A stretch of 64,000 nt of DNA from Streptomyces cinnamoneus (GTDB lineage Bacteria > Actinomycetota > Actinomycetes > Streptomycetales > Streptomycetaceae). The notes beneath the pieces are model-generated. The model had not been told where the DNA came from. It ran no database searches and was given only the letters and a program-made list of their open reading frames with translations. Made by a program: the position numbers and the translations under genes. The stretch is taken from the NCBI RefSeq assembly GCF_002939475.1, contig NZ_PKFQ01000001.1, positions 3,655,001 through 3,719,000 on the forward strand, in the 5' to 3' direction. Shown here piece by piece: positions 50,639 to 59,486 of the stretch (its first letter is position 1; each line of letters starts with the position of its first letter).

Positions 50639-51184
50639 GTGAGCAGTGACGAAGGTGCCGCCCGCGCCGGCCCCGACCGGCCCCTGCCGGAGAACAACGT
50701 GGCCGAACGCATCAAGCTCGAGCGCGAGATCCGCGGCTGGAGCACGCAGAAGCTGGCGGAGCGGATGGCCGAGGTCGGCCATCCGGTGAACCAGTCCGCG
50801 ATCTGGCGCATCGAGAGCGGCAAGCCTCGCCGTAGGGTCAACCTCGACGAGGCCCTCGGCTTCTGCAAGGTCTTCGACATCCCGCTCGACGACCTGGCCA
50901 GCCCGCCGGGCCACGTCTCCAACACCGAGGTGCGCAGGCTCGTCGGCGAATACGTCGAGCGCTGGAAGGACTGGCGGGCCGCCCGCAAGCCCCTGGACCG
51001 CGCCAAGGCCGACATCGACGACTACATCAAGGCCCACCCCGACCAGGCGGACATGGTCAAGGGCCTGCTCACCTACGAACTCTCCGGCGCCGCCGGTAAC
51101 GACTTCACGCGCTACGACTCCGTACCCGCCCGGCACCGGAGCCTGCTCGGCGACGCCGCTCCTGCCAAGCCCGACGCCGAATAA
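50639..51184 (+). CDS. XRE-family HTH regulator
   Basis: A 181-residue protein. HTH at ~20-80 (RIKLEREIRGWSTQKLAERM; VNQSAIWRIESGKPRRRVNL). The C-terminal part is helical and charged (YVERWKDWRAARKPLDRAKA). It is the type seen beside integrase genes in Streptomyces elements, where it may control excision and replication. It lies between the two leader copies, each of which points away from it toward helicase or xis. GTG at 50639 follows GAGGAGG. Confidence 0.82.
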   Translation: MSSDEGAARAGPDRPLPENNVAERIKLEREIRGWSTQKLAERMAEVGHPVNQSAIWRIESGKPRRRVNLDEALGFCKVFDIPLDDLASPPGHVSNTEVRRLVGEYVERWKDWRAARKPLDRAKADIDDYIKAHPDQADMVKGLLTYELSGAAGNDFTRYDSVPARHRSLLGDAAPAKPDAE

Positions 51185-51201
51185 CCGCTTCACCTGACGC
51201 T

Positions 51202-51319
51202 CCGGCGCTACGAACGCCGGACGGCAGGCAGCACATCAACAACGCCCATCCCTGAACGATCGATACGGCATGGCCTGGGGTTGCCGCCCCTTCACGGCCG
51301 GCCGGGACGAGGATCACCC
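51202..51319 (+). ncRNA. Structured leader, copy 2 (xis 5' UTR)
   Basis: Hairpin CCGGCGCTACGAACGCCGG (51202-51220) with the same CTACGAA loop as copy 1, then CGCCCATCCCTGAACGATC (51243-51261), GGGGTTGCCGCCCC (51277-51290), a GAGGA site and TTG start at 51320. It is an inverted copy of the helicase leader, so both precede their genes in the same sense. Confidence 0.6.
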
Positions 51320-51619
51320 TTGCCCAAGAACGCCCTGCCCGTTTCCCAGATCGCCCATCTCCTCGGCGTCCCGGAGGAGAACCTCCGCACGCTCATGGCG
51401 GAGCGGAACGGCTCCCACGGCGACCCCACGCTCGTCGGGCTCACCGTCGCCGAAGCCGCCCGGCGTATCGGCATCGGCCGCACCAAGATGTACGAGTACG
51501 TCACCTCCGGCGAGATCACGTCCGTGAAGATCGGCAGCCTTCGCCGAATACCCGCAGAGGCGGTGAACGAGTTCCTCGCACGGCGCCTGACCGCCGGCGA
51601 CCTCGCGGCTGCGGCCTGA
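51320..51619 (+). CDS. xis: Excisionase-like HTH protein
   Basis: A 99-residue protein with the MerR/Xis-type winged helix (LTVAEAARRIGIGRTKMYEY; VTSGEITSVKIGSLRRIPAE). This is the DNA-binding excisionase family typical of genes just upstream of tyrosine integrases. The start is TTG at 51320 with GAGGA 8 nt upstream; its MPK start parallels the helicase gene's TTG start and MPK. An in-frame ATG at 51395 is the alternative. The integrase gene follows 11 bp later. Confidence 0.82.
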   Translation: MPKNALPVSQIAHLLGVPEENLRTLMAERNGSHGDPTLVGLTVAEAARRIGIGRTKMYEYVTSGEITSVKIGSLRRIPAEAVNEFLARRLTAGDLAAAA

Positions 51620-51630
51620 GGGGCGGCGAC

Positions 51631-52875
51631 ATGACAAGATCTCGCCAGCCGAATGGTGCCTCATCCATCTACCAGGCTAAGGACGGCCGTTGGCACGGCC
51701 GCGTCACGGTCGGCGTCAAAGACGACGGCACTCCCGACCGGCGCCACGTCTCCAGCAAGACGCGCGCCGAGGTGACCAAGAAGGTCCGTGAACTCGAGCG
51801 GCAGCGCGATGCCGGCACCGTCCGTAAGGCCGGTCAGTCCTGGACGGTCAAGACCTGGCTGACCCACTGGGTGGAGAACATCGCCGCCCTGCATGTCTCC
51901 GAGAACACCATCGACGGCTACCGCGTCGCGGTCTACCACCACCTCATCCCCGGTCTCGGCGCCCACCGGCTGGAGAAGCTGGAGCCGGAGCACCTGGAGC
52001 GCTTCTACAAGAAGATGCAGGACACCGGCAGCGCCGCCGGCACGGCCCACCAGGCTCACCGGACCGTACGCGCCGCCCTGAACGAGGCCGTACGCCGCCG
52101 CCACATCACCGTCAATCCGGCCACTATCGCCAAGGCGCCCCGCCTCGAAGAGGAAGAGGTCGAGCCCTACTCGGTCGAGGAGGTCCAGCGGCTCCTGCTG
52201 GAGGCCGAACGCCACCGCAACACCGCCCGCTGGGTCATCGCCCTGGCCCTCGGCCTCCGCCAGGGCGAGGTGCTCGGCCTCCAGTGGACCGACGTCGACT
52301 GGGAGGCCGGGGTGATCCGCGTCAGCCGCGGTCGGCTCCGCCCCCGGTACAAGCACGGCTGCGGCAACCGCTGCGGACGCAACCCCGGGTACTGCCCGCA
52401 GAAGATCAACATCCGGCGCGAGACCAAGAACACTAAGTCCCGCGCGGGCAAGCGGCCCATCGGCGTGCCGGAGGAGCTGATGAAGCTCCTCCGACGGCAC
52501 AAGGAGGAACAGGACCGGGAACGCCGCCTGGCACGCGACCTGTGGGTGGAGAAGGGGTACGTCTTCACCTCACCGACGGGTGAGCCGCTGAACCCCAACA
52601 CCGACTACCACAAGTGGAAGGACCTGCTGAAGGCGGCCGGAGTCCGCGAAGGCCGCCTCCACGACGCCCGCCACACGGCCGCCACGGTCTTGCTGATCCT
52701 CGGCGTCCCCGACGCGATCGTCGACGCCATCATGGGCTGGGAGCCCGGCAAGTCGGCACGCATGCGCCGCCGCTACCAGCACCTGACGGGCCGCGTCCTG
52801 CAGGACACCGCCGCCAAGGTCGGTGGCCTGCTGTGGGGCTCGGACAAGAGGTATGGCGACTCCAACGAGTGGTAG
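51631..52875 (+). CDS. int: Tyrosine recombinase (integrase)
   Basis: A 414-residue site-specific recombinase. The N-terminal arm-binding domain includes SIYQAKDGRWHGRVTVGVKD. The SAM-like core-binding domain is at ~65-170 (WLTHWVENIAALHVSENTID). The catalytic part has Arg in ALGLRQGEVLGLQW, HDARHTAATVLLILG (HxxR) and nucleophile Y382 in RRRYQHLTGRVLQD. A Cys-rich insertion (KHGCGNRCGRNPGYCPQ) sits between the conserved boxes. It should integrate the element at tRNA-Ser(GGA). ATG at 51631. It is followed by a bidirectional terminator and the convergent hsdR. Confidence 0.93.
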   Translation: MTRSRQPNGASSIYQAKDGRWHGRVTVGVKDDGTPDRRHVSSKTRAEVTKKVRELERQRDAGTVRKAGQSWTVKTWLTHWVENIAALHVSENTIDGYRVAVYHHLIPGLGAHRLEKLEPEHLERFYKKMQDTGSAAGTAHQAHRTVRAALNEAVRRRHITVNPATIAKAPRLEEEEVEPYSVEEVQRLLLEAERHRNTARWVIALALGLRQGEVLGLQWTDVDWEAGVIRVSRGRLRPRYKHGCGNRCGRNPGYCPQKINIRRETKNTKSRAGKRPIGVPEELMKLLRRHKEEQDRERRLARDLWVEKGYVFTSPTGEPLNPNTDYHKWKDLLKAAGVREGRLHDARHTAATVLLILGVPDAIVDAIMGWEPGKSARMRRRYQHLTGRVLQDTAAKVGGLLWGSDKRYGDSNEW

Positions 52876-52965
52876 CACGCCGGAATGCCGCTCACCGCGG
52901 CCGAACCACACTGGAGCACGGGCCAGGTGAGCGCCAGGGAGCGCATTAGGCCCACACAGCGCGAC

Positions 52966-52999
52966 GAGGCCCGGCAACTGCCACGGGTTGCCGGGCCTC
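52966..52999. terminator. Bidirectional terminator between int and hsdR
   Basis: GAGGCCCGGCAAC pairs with GTTGCCGGGCCTC around an 8-nt loop, between convergent genes. Confidence 0.75.
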
Positions 53000-53009
53000 C
53001 GTGCATTCG

Positions 53010-56000
53010 TCAGTCGACGAGGTAGTGGGCTTCGATGTAAGCGACGGTGGAGTCGTACGGTTCCCCGACCGGCTTCAACATGTATCGGCGGAAGACCGCG
53101 GCGGTTGCGCGCCGGGCGCCTCGGTTGCGGGCGTCCGCGTTGTCCCATGCCTGGGCGAGGGTGCGAGTGACCACCTGGTCGATTTCTTCGGCCAGGTTCC
53201 TTTCCGTGACCGTGAGGCCGGACGGTGCGTGGTCGTGGATGATCCGCGACAGGACACCCACATGGTCGTCGTCGAGCACGACTGCTTCGTCGGGGTGCTT
53301 CTCGGCGTTCACGATGGCGCGGGCGATCCGAAGTGCCTCGGACAGGAACTCTAGGGCGTCCTGGGCGTTCTGGATAATCCGGTCTCGCAGCTGCTTGATC
53401 CGCTCCGCGAGGGCCGTGTACTTTGCGGACCCCGGTTCGACGCCCTTGTCGAGGGCGGCCTTGATATGGGCCAGGATCTCCGCCGCGGACGGCGGCCTCT
53501 TGTCCTCGCCGCCGCCCTTGTCGCTCTTGGGGCGGACGAGGGCCAGCAGCTCCTTGAGTATGGCAATGCCCTGGGCGTCCAGGACGAGGGCTTCCTCCTG
53601 GGAGGCGACCACGGAGAATGAGTGAACGTGGGCGTTGATGATGTCCAGGACCATCGGCCCCAGCTCGGCCAGCCGTTCCTTCCTCTCCTCGTCGGACGAC
53701 TTCTTGAACAGGGTCGTGTAGGCGGATCCGAACAGCGCGAAACCGTCACGGTACTTGGCGACCCGCTTGTCGGTGTTGATGAGCGGGTACAGGCGGGCCA
53801 GGAGCCGGTAGTCCCTGGAGAAAACCTCGGCGGCGCCGGGATTGGAGTCCAGGAAGACGTTGATGGCTCGCACGGACTCGTATCCGTGGACAGTGAGATC
53901 CAGGTCGTCCACGTCCGCGAACAGGTCTTCGATACGGGCGAAGATGGTGCGGAATTCGGCGACCAGCTCGGACAGGTCGGTGACGAACCCGCCCCCCTTG
54001 CCGGTCCCCCTTGTGGTCGGGTCGACAACGGCCCGCTGGACTTCCTCGGCCAGGCCGATGTAGTCGACCACCACGCCCGACGTCTTAACGAACCCGGTCG
54101 GAGACACCCAGGTGCGGTTCGGGCGGGTGATCGTCTGGAACAAGGTGTGGGCCTTCAGCGGCTTGTCCAGGTAGAGGACACCCTCGTTGGGGGCGTCGAA
54201 GCCCGTCATCAGCTTCGCGGTCACCACCAGGAAGCACAGCGGGTCGTCGGCGGCGAGGAACCGGCGCTTCTGCTCCTCCTCCTCGGTCTCCGAGAGCTGG
54301 TACGGCCGCATGGCGGGATCTTCATCCTTGGAGTCCGAGACGGAGATGTTCACCTCGGCGGTGATCCGGCCATGCTTCCCGACCTCGGCGAGCACCTGTG
54401 ACGCCTCGAAGCCGGCCAGCAGCTCGTTGATCTTGTCCGTGTACGCCACGGCCAGCTCACGGTTGAACGCCACGACCTGGGCCTTGAGGCCGTTGCGGTA
54501 GGCGCCGGCCAGGTAGTGGTCCACGATGTCCTGACAGACCGCGTGGATGCGTTCGGGGTTGGCGAACACCGAGGTGAGGCGACCGAACTTGCGGGACAAG
54601 GTCTCACGGTCGGGGTCGTCGAGATCGAAGTCGTCGGCGAACTGGTCGAACTCGGCCTGCAACGCCTGGTCGTCTATCTCGAAGGAGACAGGGCGCGGGG
54701 CCAGCATGACCGGTACGGTCGCCTCGTCCAGCAGGGACCGGGACACTGAGTACCGGTGCATCACCCTGCCCGGGTCGGCCTCCTCGCCGAAGAGGGCGAA
54801 GGTGTCGGTGGCGAGGTTTCTGATGGGGGTGCCCGTCATGCCGAAGAACTTCGCGTGTGGCAAGGCTGCGCGCATCTGGCCGGCCAGGGATTTCGACTTG
54901 GCGGACTGGGTGCGGTGTGCCTCGTCGACCAGCACGATGATGTTGTTTCGGGTGGACAGGTGCTTGCCGGCGTCGGCGAATTTGTGGACGGTCGTGGAGA
55001 TGACGCCCCGCACATCGTCAGCCAGTAGGGAGCGCAATTCCTTGCTGGTGGCCGGCTGGTGGAAGTAGGCGTCCCCCATCGCGGAGGTGAACACCCCGGA
55101 GGTCTGCCGGACGAGATGGGTCCGGTCCGAGAGCAGGATGATCGTGGGCGACTCGGTTCGGGTGTCGGCCAACAGCAGCGAGGCGGCGAACACCATCAGC
55201 AGTGTCTTCCCGGACCCCTGGTGGTGCCAGACAAGGCCCTTGGAGCCGCCCTCCAGGACCCGCTCGTGGATCAGGTGCGCGGCCTCCATTTGCGGGTAGC
55301 GGGGCAGATACTTCTTGTCCGCCCCGCCGCCAGCGGTGTCGAAAAGGGTGAAGTTGGCGAGCATGTCCAGGACGGTCGACGGGTTGAGAAGCAGCTGGGC
55401 GGAGCGCTGCACGTCTGCCTGCCCGGACAAGTTCTCGTCGTCGGCGGTAGACCGGAACGGTTGCCACAGATTCGTGGGCGAGCCGACGGCACCGAACCGC
55501 AGCTTTAATCCGTCGGAGGCAACGGCGAAGACATTGGGCGTGAAGAACCACGGGTACTCGGTGGCATACACGTTGTTGATCTCACGGGCGGCGTCGGCCC
55601 AGGCCGACTTCGCGGTCGGCGACTTCACCTCGACCACTACCAGGGGCAGGCCGTTGACCCAGTACACGAGGTCGAAGCGGCGAGAGGTCTTGCCGGGGAC
55701 GGTTATGGTCACCTCGTCCGACACGACCAAGGTGTTGGCAGTCGGGCGTGCGAAGTCGATGACCTTCAGGGCGTGCCACACGCCGTCGGTGTCCCGGAAC
55801 TCCTTATACCCGCGCAGCAGGCGCAGCACCTGCTCGTTGGCCCGTACGAGTCCGCCTTCAACGGCGTTGACCGTGGTGACGATCTCCTCGACCACCGCAT
55901 CCACGTCGAATCCGTCGATTACACCGGGGTTTAACCGGACGATGGCGTCCCGCAGTTGTCCGGCGATTACCGTCTGCGTGGTCTCACGCTGTAGCGACCT

Positions 56001-56084
56001 GCCCGCTGTGAAGCCCCAGCCCATCGGGAGGGACCACTGGATCATCAGGTTCTGGAACTCGCGTTCCCGAATGCCCTTCGCCAC
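53010..56084 (-). CDS. hsdR: Type I restriction endonuclease, R subunit
   Basis: A 1024-residue protein of normal length. The N-terminal nuclease is near residue 140-155 (FDLVYWVNGLPLVVVEVKSP, the PD-ExK lysine motif). The helicase motor has Walker A VWHHQGSGKTLLMVFAASLL (~286), DEAH box VLVDEAHRTQ (~386) and GMTGTPIRN. The C-terminal part couples to HsdM. GTG at 56084 has GGAGG upstream, overlapping the end of hsdS; a 3-bp gap. Restriction requires HsdM and HsdS, but hsdM is frameshifted here. Confidence 0.93.
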   Translation of the reverse strand: MAKGIREREFQNLMIQWSLPMGWGFTAGRSLQRETTQTVIAGQLRDAIVRLNPGVIDGFDVDAVVEEIVTTVNAVEGGLVRANEQVLRLLRGYKEFRDTDGVWHALKVIDFARPTANTLVVSDEVTITVPGKTSRRFDLVYWVNGLPLVVVEVKSPTAKSAWADAAREINNVYATEYPWFFTPNVFAVASDGLKLRFGAVGSPTNLWQPFRSTADDENLSGQADVQRSAQLLLNPSTVLDMLANFTLFDTAGGGADKKYLPRYPQMEAAHLIHERVLEGGSKGLVWHHQGSGKTLLMVFAASLLLADTRTESPTIILLSDRTHLVRQTSGVFTSAMGDAYFHQPATSKELRSLLADDVRGVISTTVHKFADAGKHLSTRNNIIVLVDEAHRTQSAKSKSLAGQMRAALPHAKFFGMTGTPIRNLATDTFALFGEEADPGRVMHRYSVSRSLLDEATVPVMLAPRPVSFEIDDQALQAEFDQFADDFDLDDPDRETLSRKFGRLTSVFANPERIHAVCQDIVDHYLAGAYRNGLKAQVVAFNRELAVAYTDKINELLAGFEASQVLAEVGKHGRITAEVNISVSDSKDEDPAMRPYQLSETEEEEQKRRFLAADDPLCFLVVTAKLMTGFDAPNEGVLYLDKPLKAHTLFQTITRPNRTWVSPTGFVKTSGVVVDYIGLAEEVQRAVVDPTTRGTGKGGGFVTDLSELVAEFRTIFARIEDLFADVDDLDLTVHGYESVRAINVFLDSNPGAAEVFSRDYRLLARLYPLINTDKRVAKYRDGFALFGSAYTTLFKKSSDEERKERLAELGPMVLDIINAHVHSFSVVASQEEALVLDAQGIAILKELLALVRPKSDKGGGEDKRPPSAAEILAHIKAALDKGVEPGSAKYTALAERIKQLRDRIIQNAQDALEFLSEALRIARAIVNAEKHPDEAVVLDDDHVGVLSRIIHDHAPSGLTVTERNLAEEIDQVVTRTLAQAWDNADARNRGARRATAAVFRRYMLKPVGEPYDSTVAYIEAHYLVD

Positions 56085-56087
56085 GCC

Positions 56088-57272
56088 TTAGACCTCCGAA
56101 TCGGCAGACTCAATGTCGATGGTGCGGTCCAGCAATCCCGACAGCAGCGCCGCCCGGACCTGACGAAGACGGCTGGCCTCCGCGCGTGTCGCTACCACCT
56201 GCTCGGCGGCTGCCGCCAGGGGACCAGTCAACCTGGCCTGCTGCGCGACGGGGAGGTCAGGAACGCTCATGTTGCTGGCGCGGGAGAAGCCGAGCGCCTT
56301 GATGGTGATACCGGTGGCCTGCCCTGCAAACTGACCATCCTCGCGTGCCCAGTGACACCACTGGAGTGCGTACTCCGGTGTCGAGACGCCCTCTCGTGCC
56401 CGGATGCGGATGACATGCTTGTCGAAGCCGACGAATCCGTCGACCTCGCCCGCCCAGAGCGCCGCCTGGCCAATCGACCCGCCTTCCACTAGGAGGACGT
56501 CGCCAGGGTGTACGGCATACTTCTCCTGCTCCCGAGGCTCGAAGTTCATGGTCTTCAGATCACTCAGATCGAGCGTCCCGACACCGATGTTGGCCGCACG
56601 CAGGTATGGGTGTACGTGGTCACCAATGGACTGTCGGGCTGACTTCTGCCGCCCGAGCCGCATCTCGAACTTCTCGCCCGCCGGAACCACGGGCACCACG
56701 AGCCTGTTGAAGAGGTTGCGCCGGAGGCCCGACTCGACCTTAGACAGGGCGTCGGCCTCGGCGTCGAGTGCGGTGATCTGGTCGTCGACCGCGTCGAGCA
56801 TCTCGATGATCCGCGCCTGTACCTCGCGGGGAGGGATCGGCAGTTGGATCTGCAAGAGTTGCTCTGGGTTGAGACGCTTGCGCCGTTGGACTGTCCCGCT
56901 TACTCGGTTCTTCATTTCTGCCCACAGTCGCGGTGAGCGACAGACGTGCCTCATCCAGTCGGGCATCAGTTCTGGGCCAAGCGTGAACGTCGGGAACTCG
57001 TTGCTGACGACGAATCCGTCGAACTCGGCAGGTACTACGGTGATCGGGCCTTCCCAGGCGGTCAGTTTCCGCATCACGACCTGGTCAACGTGCAGCACGT
57101 TCATCGCCGCGTACTCTGTGTCTCCGCCGTCGAGTTCGCCTTTTGCGACCAGCCCCTGTCCTGCGTTCAGGACCCCGGCCAGACGGTGGGTGGTTGCAGG
57201 CTCCATCGGTGTGCGCTGGATGTCGAGGCGCATCACCTCTCCGAGCGGACGAATCGGATAGCCGTCACTCAT
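56088..57272 (-). CDS. hsdS: Type I restriction-modification specificity subunit
   Basis: A 394-residue protein with two target-recognition domains separated by conserved helices (EVQARIIEMLDAVDDQITAL in the first spacer, LRQVRAALLSGLLDRTIDIE at the end). TRD1 is at ~15-170 and TRD2 at ~205-340 (PYLRAANIGVGTLDLSDLKT). The two helical spacers set half-site spacing. ATG at 57272 overlaps the end of hsdM by 8 bp. Its sequence is intact, so target recognition is defined even if the methylase is broken. Confidence 0.92.
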   Translation of the reverse strand: MSDGYPIRPLGEVMRLDIQRTPMEPATTHRLAGVLNAGQGLVAKGELDGGDTEYAAMNVLHVDQVVMRKLTAWEGPITVVPAEFDGFVVSNEFPTFTLGPELMPDWMRHVCRSPRLWAEMKNRVSGTVQRRKRLNPEQLLQIQLPIPPREVQARIIEMLDAVDDQITALDAEADALSKVESGLRRNLFNRLVVPVVPAGEKFEMRLGRQKSARQSIGDHVHPYLRAANIGVGTLDLSDLKTMNFEPREQEKYAVHPGDVLLVEGGSIGQAALWAGEVDGFVGFDKHVIRIRAREGVSTPEYALQWCHWAREDGQFAGQATGITIKALGFSRASNMSVPDLPVAQQARLTGPLAAAAEQVVATRAEASRLRQVRAALLSGLLDRTIDIESADSEV

Positions 57273-58838
57273 TGAAGCCCTCGATCCCGGCGGCGACGAG
57301 TACCTCGAGCATCCGTTGCTCGGTCTTCTGACGCTCGGCTCGGGCGACGTTGTACGCCTTGATGAGGGTGTCGAGGTCTTCGGCCTCAGCTGCGGCCTGC
57401 TTGATGTACCTGCCGATGTTGAGGTCGTACCCGTTCGCCACGATCTCCGTGGTGGGGACGAGCCGCACCGAGAGCCCATCTGGTCCATTGGGGTCCACCG
57501 GGTTGCCGGCGGCGTCGAATTTTGAGTGGTAGGCAGTCACCACATCGGCGATGTCCGCCTCAGTCAGGACATGGCGGTTCTTGGCTTTGGTGAACCGCTT
57601 GGAGGCGTCGATGAACAGCACCCCGTTCCGGCGCTCCTCGGCCTTGGTGCCGGGGGCACGGAATACGAGGATGCAGGTCGGGATGTCGGTTGAGTAGAAG
57701 AGGTTCGCCGGCAGACCGATCACGGCTTCCAGGAGGTTGTCGTCCAGGACGCGTTGGCGGATGGCTGCTTCCTGGCCCCTGCGAAGAGGACACCGTGGGG
57801 AAGGACGACACCGGCACGGCCCTTCTTCGGGTCCATGCTTGCGATCATGTGCTGCACAAACGCCCAGTCCGCTGTCGACTGCGGGGCGACCCCGCCGATG
57901 GCACGCGGGTCCTTGGCCCAGGGCTTCCACTTCAGGCTGTAGGGCGGGTTGGCGAGGATCACGTCGAACTGCTTCACGGACCCGTCCGGCTTGGTGAAGC
58001 GCGGGTCCTTCAGGGTGTCGCCGACCTCGACCTTGAACTGGGTGAGGTTGTGCATGAAGAGATTCATGCGTGCTACACCCGCAGTGTCTGGTACGGCCTC
58101 CTGCCCGTACAGCTTGAGCGTGTAGCCACGCCCGCCACGCGTCTTCAGGAGGTTCGCGGAGGCGATGAGCATGCCGCCCGACCCGCAGGTCGGGTCGTAC
58201 ACCGACTCGTACCCCTTGGGTTCCAGGACCTCAACGATCAGCTCGACGACCTCGCGCGGGGTGAAGAACTGGCCGGCGCGGGTGCCGGAGCCGTCGGAGA
58301 ACCGCTTCAGCAGGTACTCGTACGCCCCACCGAGCACGTCATGGGACATGTTGCCCTCATGCATCTTCGGGGTGCGATCCATCGCCTGCATGACCGCCGC
58401 CAACACGTCCCCCGACAGCACCTCCTCGGAGGTCCAGGCCATGTTGCCGAACAGGCGGGAGAACTTGTCAGGGTTGGCCGTCTCGATGGCCTGCAGGGAG
58501 GCGCGGATCCGCTGACCCAGGCCGGGCTGGGTGACGGTGGCGAGGATGGACGACCAGGAGGCACGACGCTCCTGGACGGTACCGGGGTGGATGAACGGGA
58601 TCTCGAACGACTGGTAGTCGCGGTACTCGATCTCTCGGGCTTCCTCGGCAGAGAGGCCGTCCAAGCCCTCATTCTCGGCCAGAAACTCCTGGTGGTGGTG
58701 CTCCCAGGTGTCCGACAGGTACTTCCAGAACATCAGCGGGAAGACGACCGAGGAGTACTGCGCTTCGGGCATCGCCACGCGCAACTCGTCAGCGGCGTCC
58801 CACAAGCGGTTCTCGATCTCCTGCTGGGTCACTGCCAT
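57265..58838 (-). pseudogene. hsdM: Type I modification methyltransferase with a frameshift
   Basis: The full-length frame would encode ~525 residues. The N-terminal part (58838 to ~57783) holds the coiled N-domain, AdoMet motif DPTCGSGGMLIASANL and catalytic NPPYSLKW. It should read GVLF-RRGQEAAIRQRVLDD, but after GVLF the frame shifts: the C-terminal half (RRGQEAAIRQRVLDDNLLEA to the stop at 57265) is in another frame. The break is at ~57782-57784, where GCGAAGAG appears instead of GCGGAAGAG, a 1-base deletion. The upstream frame ends at 57720. It could be true inactivation, a phase-variable state or a base-call error. Confidence 0.82.
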
Positions 58839-59202
58839 CAGTCGGGGTGTCCTTGCTCGTCATAAGGGCGGCGACCGAGGGCCGCGGTGGTCCCACTGGT
58901 CACCCTATTTCGGGCGCGTCCGGCATGTACACGACGGGCGTGTCCTGCTGGGGGAGTAACGATATCCCTCCCCAGGGCCGCGAAAAGTAGCAAACGACCC
59001 GAACAAGCATCGTGATCAGGCGCCTGCTTGTTGATCAAGCTTGCCCGCCCTGCGGATGGGAAGGGGGCGCCTGGCGATCGCTGTCGTGATGCTGCGGCGA
59101 GGCCGGGAAGGAGGCTCGCGCTCGCAGGTCAGCGACGTGCTCCTCGGCGGAGCCCACCGGAAGTCTGTCCGTGGAGCTCCGCAGCCGTCCACCCCGCGCA
59201 AC

Positions 59203-59222
59203 TGAGACCAAAACTGAGACCA
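59203..59222. repeat. Right TGAGACCA direct repeat (possible integrase arm site)
   Basis: TGAGACCAAAACTGAGACCA, one mismatch from the left copy at 35880-35899 and in the same orientation, near the opposite end of the element. Confidence 0.55.
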
Positions 59223-59228
59223 CGGAAC

Positions 59229-59266
59229 GTCGAAGGGCCCCACCGCAAGCGGTGGGGCCCTTCGAC
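59229..59266 (-). terminator. Terminator of tRNA-Ser(GGA), element-derived
   Basis: 18-bp perfect stem GTCGAAGGGCCCCACCGC / GCGGTGGGGCCCTTCGAC around AA, 20 nt beyond the encoded CCA. Confidence 0.75.
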
Positions 59267-59269
59267 ATC

Positions 59270-59341
59270 GTGCCCGGTGAGGCACTGGCGGAGGATACGA
59301 GATTCGAACTCGTGAGGGGTTGCCCCCAACACGCTTTCCAA
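59270..59341. repeat. attR: 72-bp repeat within intact tRNA-Ser(GGA)
   Basis: Identical to attL 35712-35783. It covers the tRNA 3' half (anticodon loop to CCA) and 16 bp beyond, so integration preserved a complete tRNA gene on the right. Confidence 0.93.
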
Positions 59342-59373
59342 GCGTGCGCCCTAGGCCTCTAGGCGAATCCTCC
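59286..59373 (-). tRNA. tRNA-Ser(GGA), intact, with encoded CCA
   Basis: An 88-nt class II tRNA on the minus strand. Acceptor GGAGGAT/ATCCTCC, anticodon loop TTGGAAA in stem CACGC/GCGTG gives GGA. It has a long variable arm (TGGGGGCAACCCCTCA), T-arm CGAGTTCGAATCTCG, discriminator G and genomic CCA. It is the integration target. Confidence 0.95.
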
Positions 59374-59470
59374 GCCGCAAACAATACAAGACCCGGAGCA
59401 GTGCTCGCGAACCCGATTCGCCGAGGGGTCCCTCCGGGGGCCGGGGGTGTCCTCGCACCCTCCGGGATCC

Positions 59471-59478
59471 GCTAGGGT
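59471..59478 (+). promoter_or_regulatory. -10 box of the SRP RNA promoter
   Basis: GCTAGGGT, with TAGGGT as -10, 9 nt upstream of the RNA 5' end. Confidence 0.5.
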
Positions 59479-59486
59479 GGGGGTAA

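Larger units (their letters stand above)
58839..59269. other. Right-end non-coding region of the element
   Basis: No gene supported. It holds the second TGAGACCA repeat pair (59203-59222) and a terminator hairpin GTCGAAGGGCCCCACCGC / GCGGTGGGGCCCTTCGAC (59229-59266) just downstream of the tRNA 3' end on the minus strand, so the element supplies the tRNA with a new terminator. Confidence 0.55.
35712..59341. mobile_element. Integrative element in tRNA-Ser(GGA), ~23.6 kb, no recognisable transfer genes
   Basis: The bounds are the 72-bp direct repeats. The tyrosine integrase, excisionase-like protein, DnaB-like helicase, DUF2637 protein and XRE regulators are typical of actinomycete integrative elements. 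Several genes use lower-GC codons than the chromosome, especially 36135-37625. No FtsK/TraB-type translocase, relaxase or capsid gene was found, so it is either mobilised in trans, a degenerate AICE or a phage-satellite-like island. Cargo: an amyloid-motif gene pair, a radical SAM operon and a type I restriction system. The intact tRNA is restored at the right end. Confidence 0.9.
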
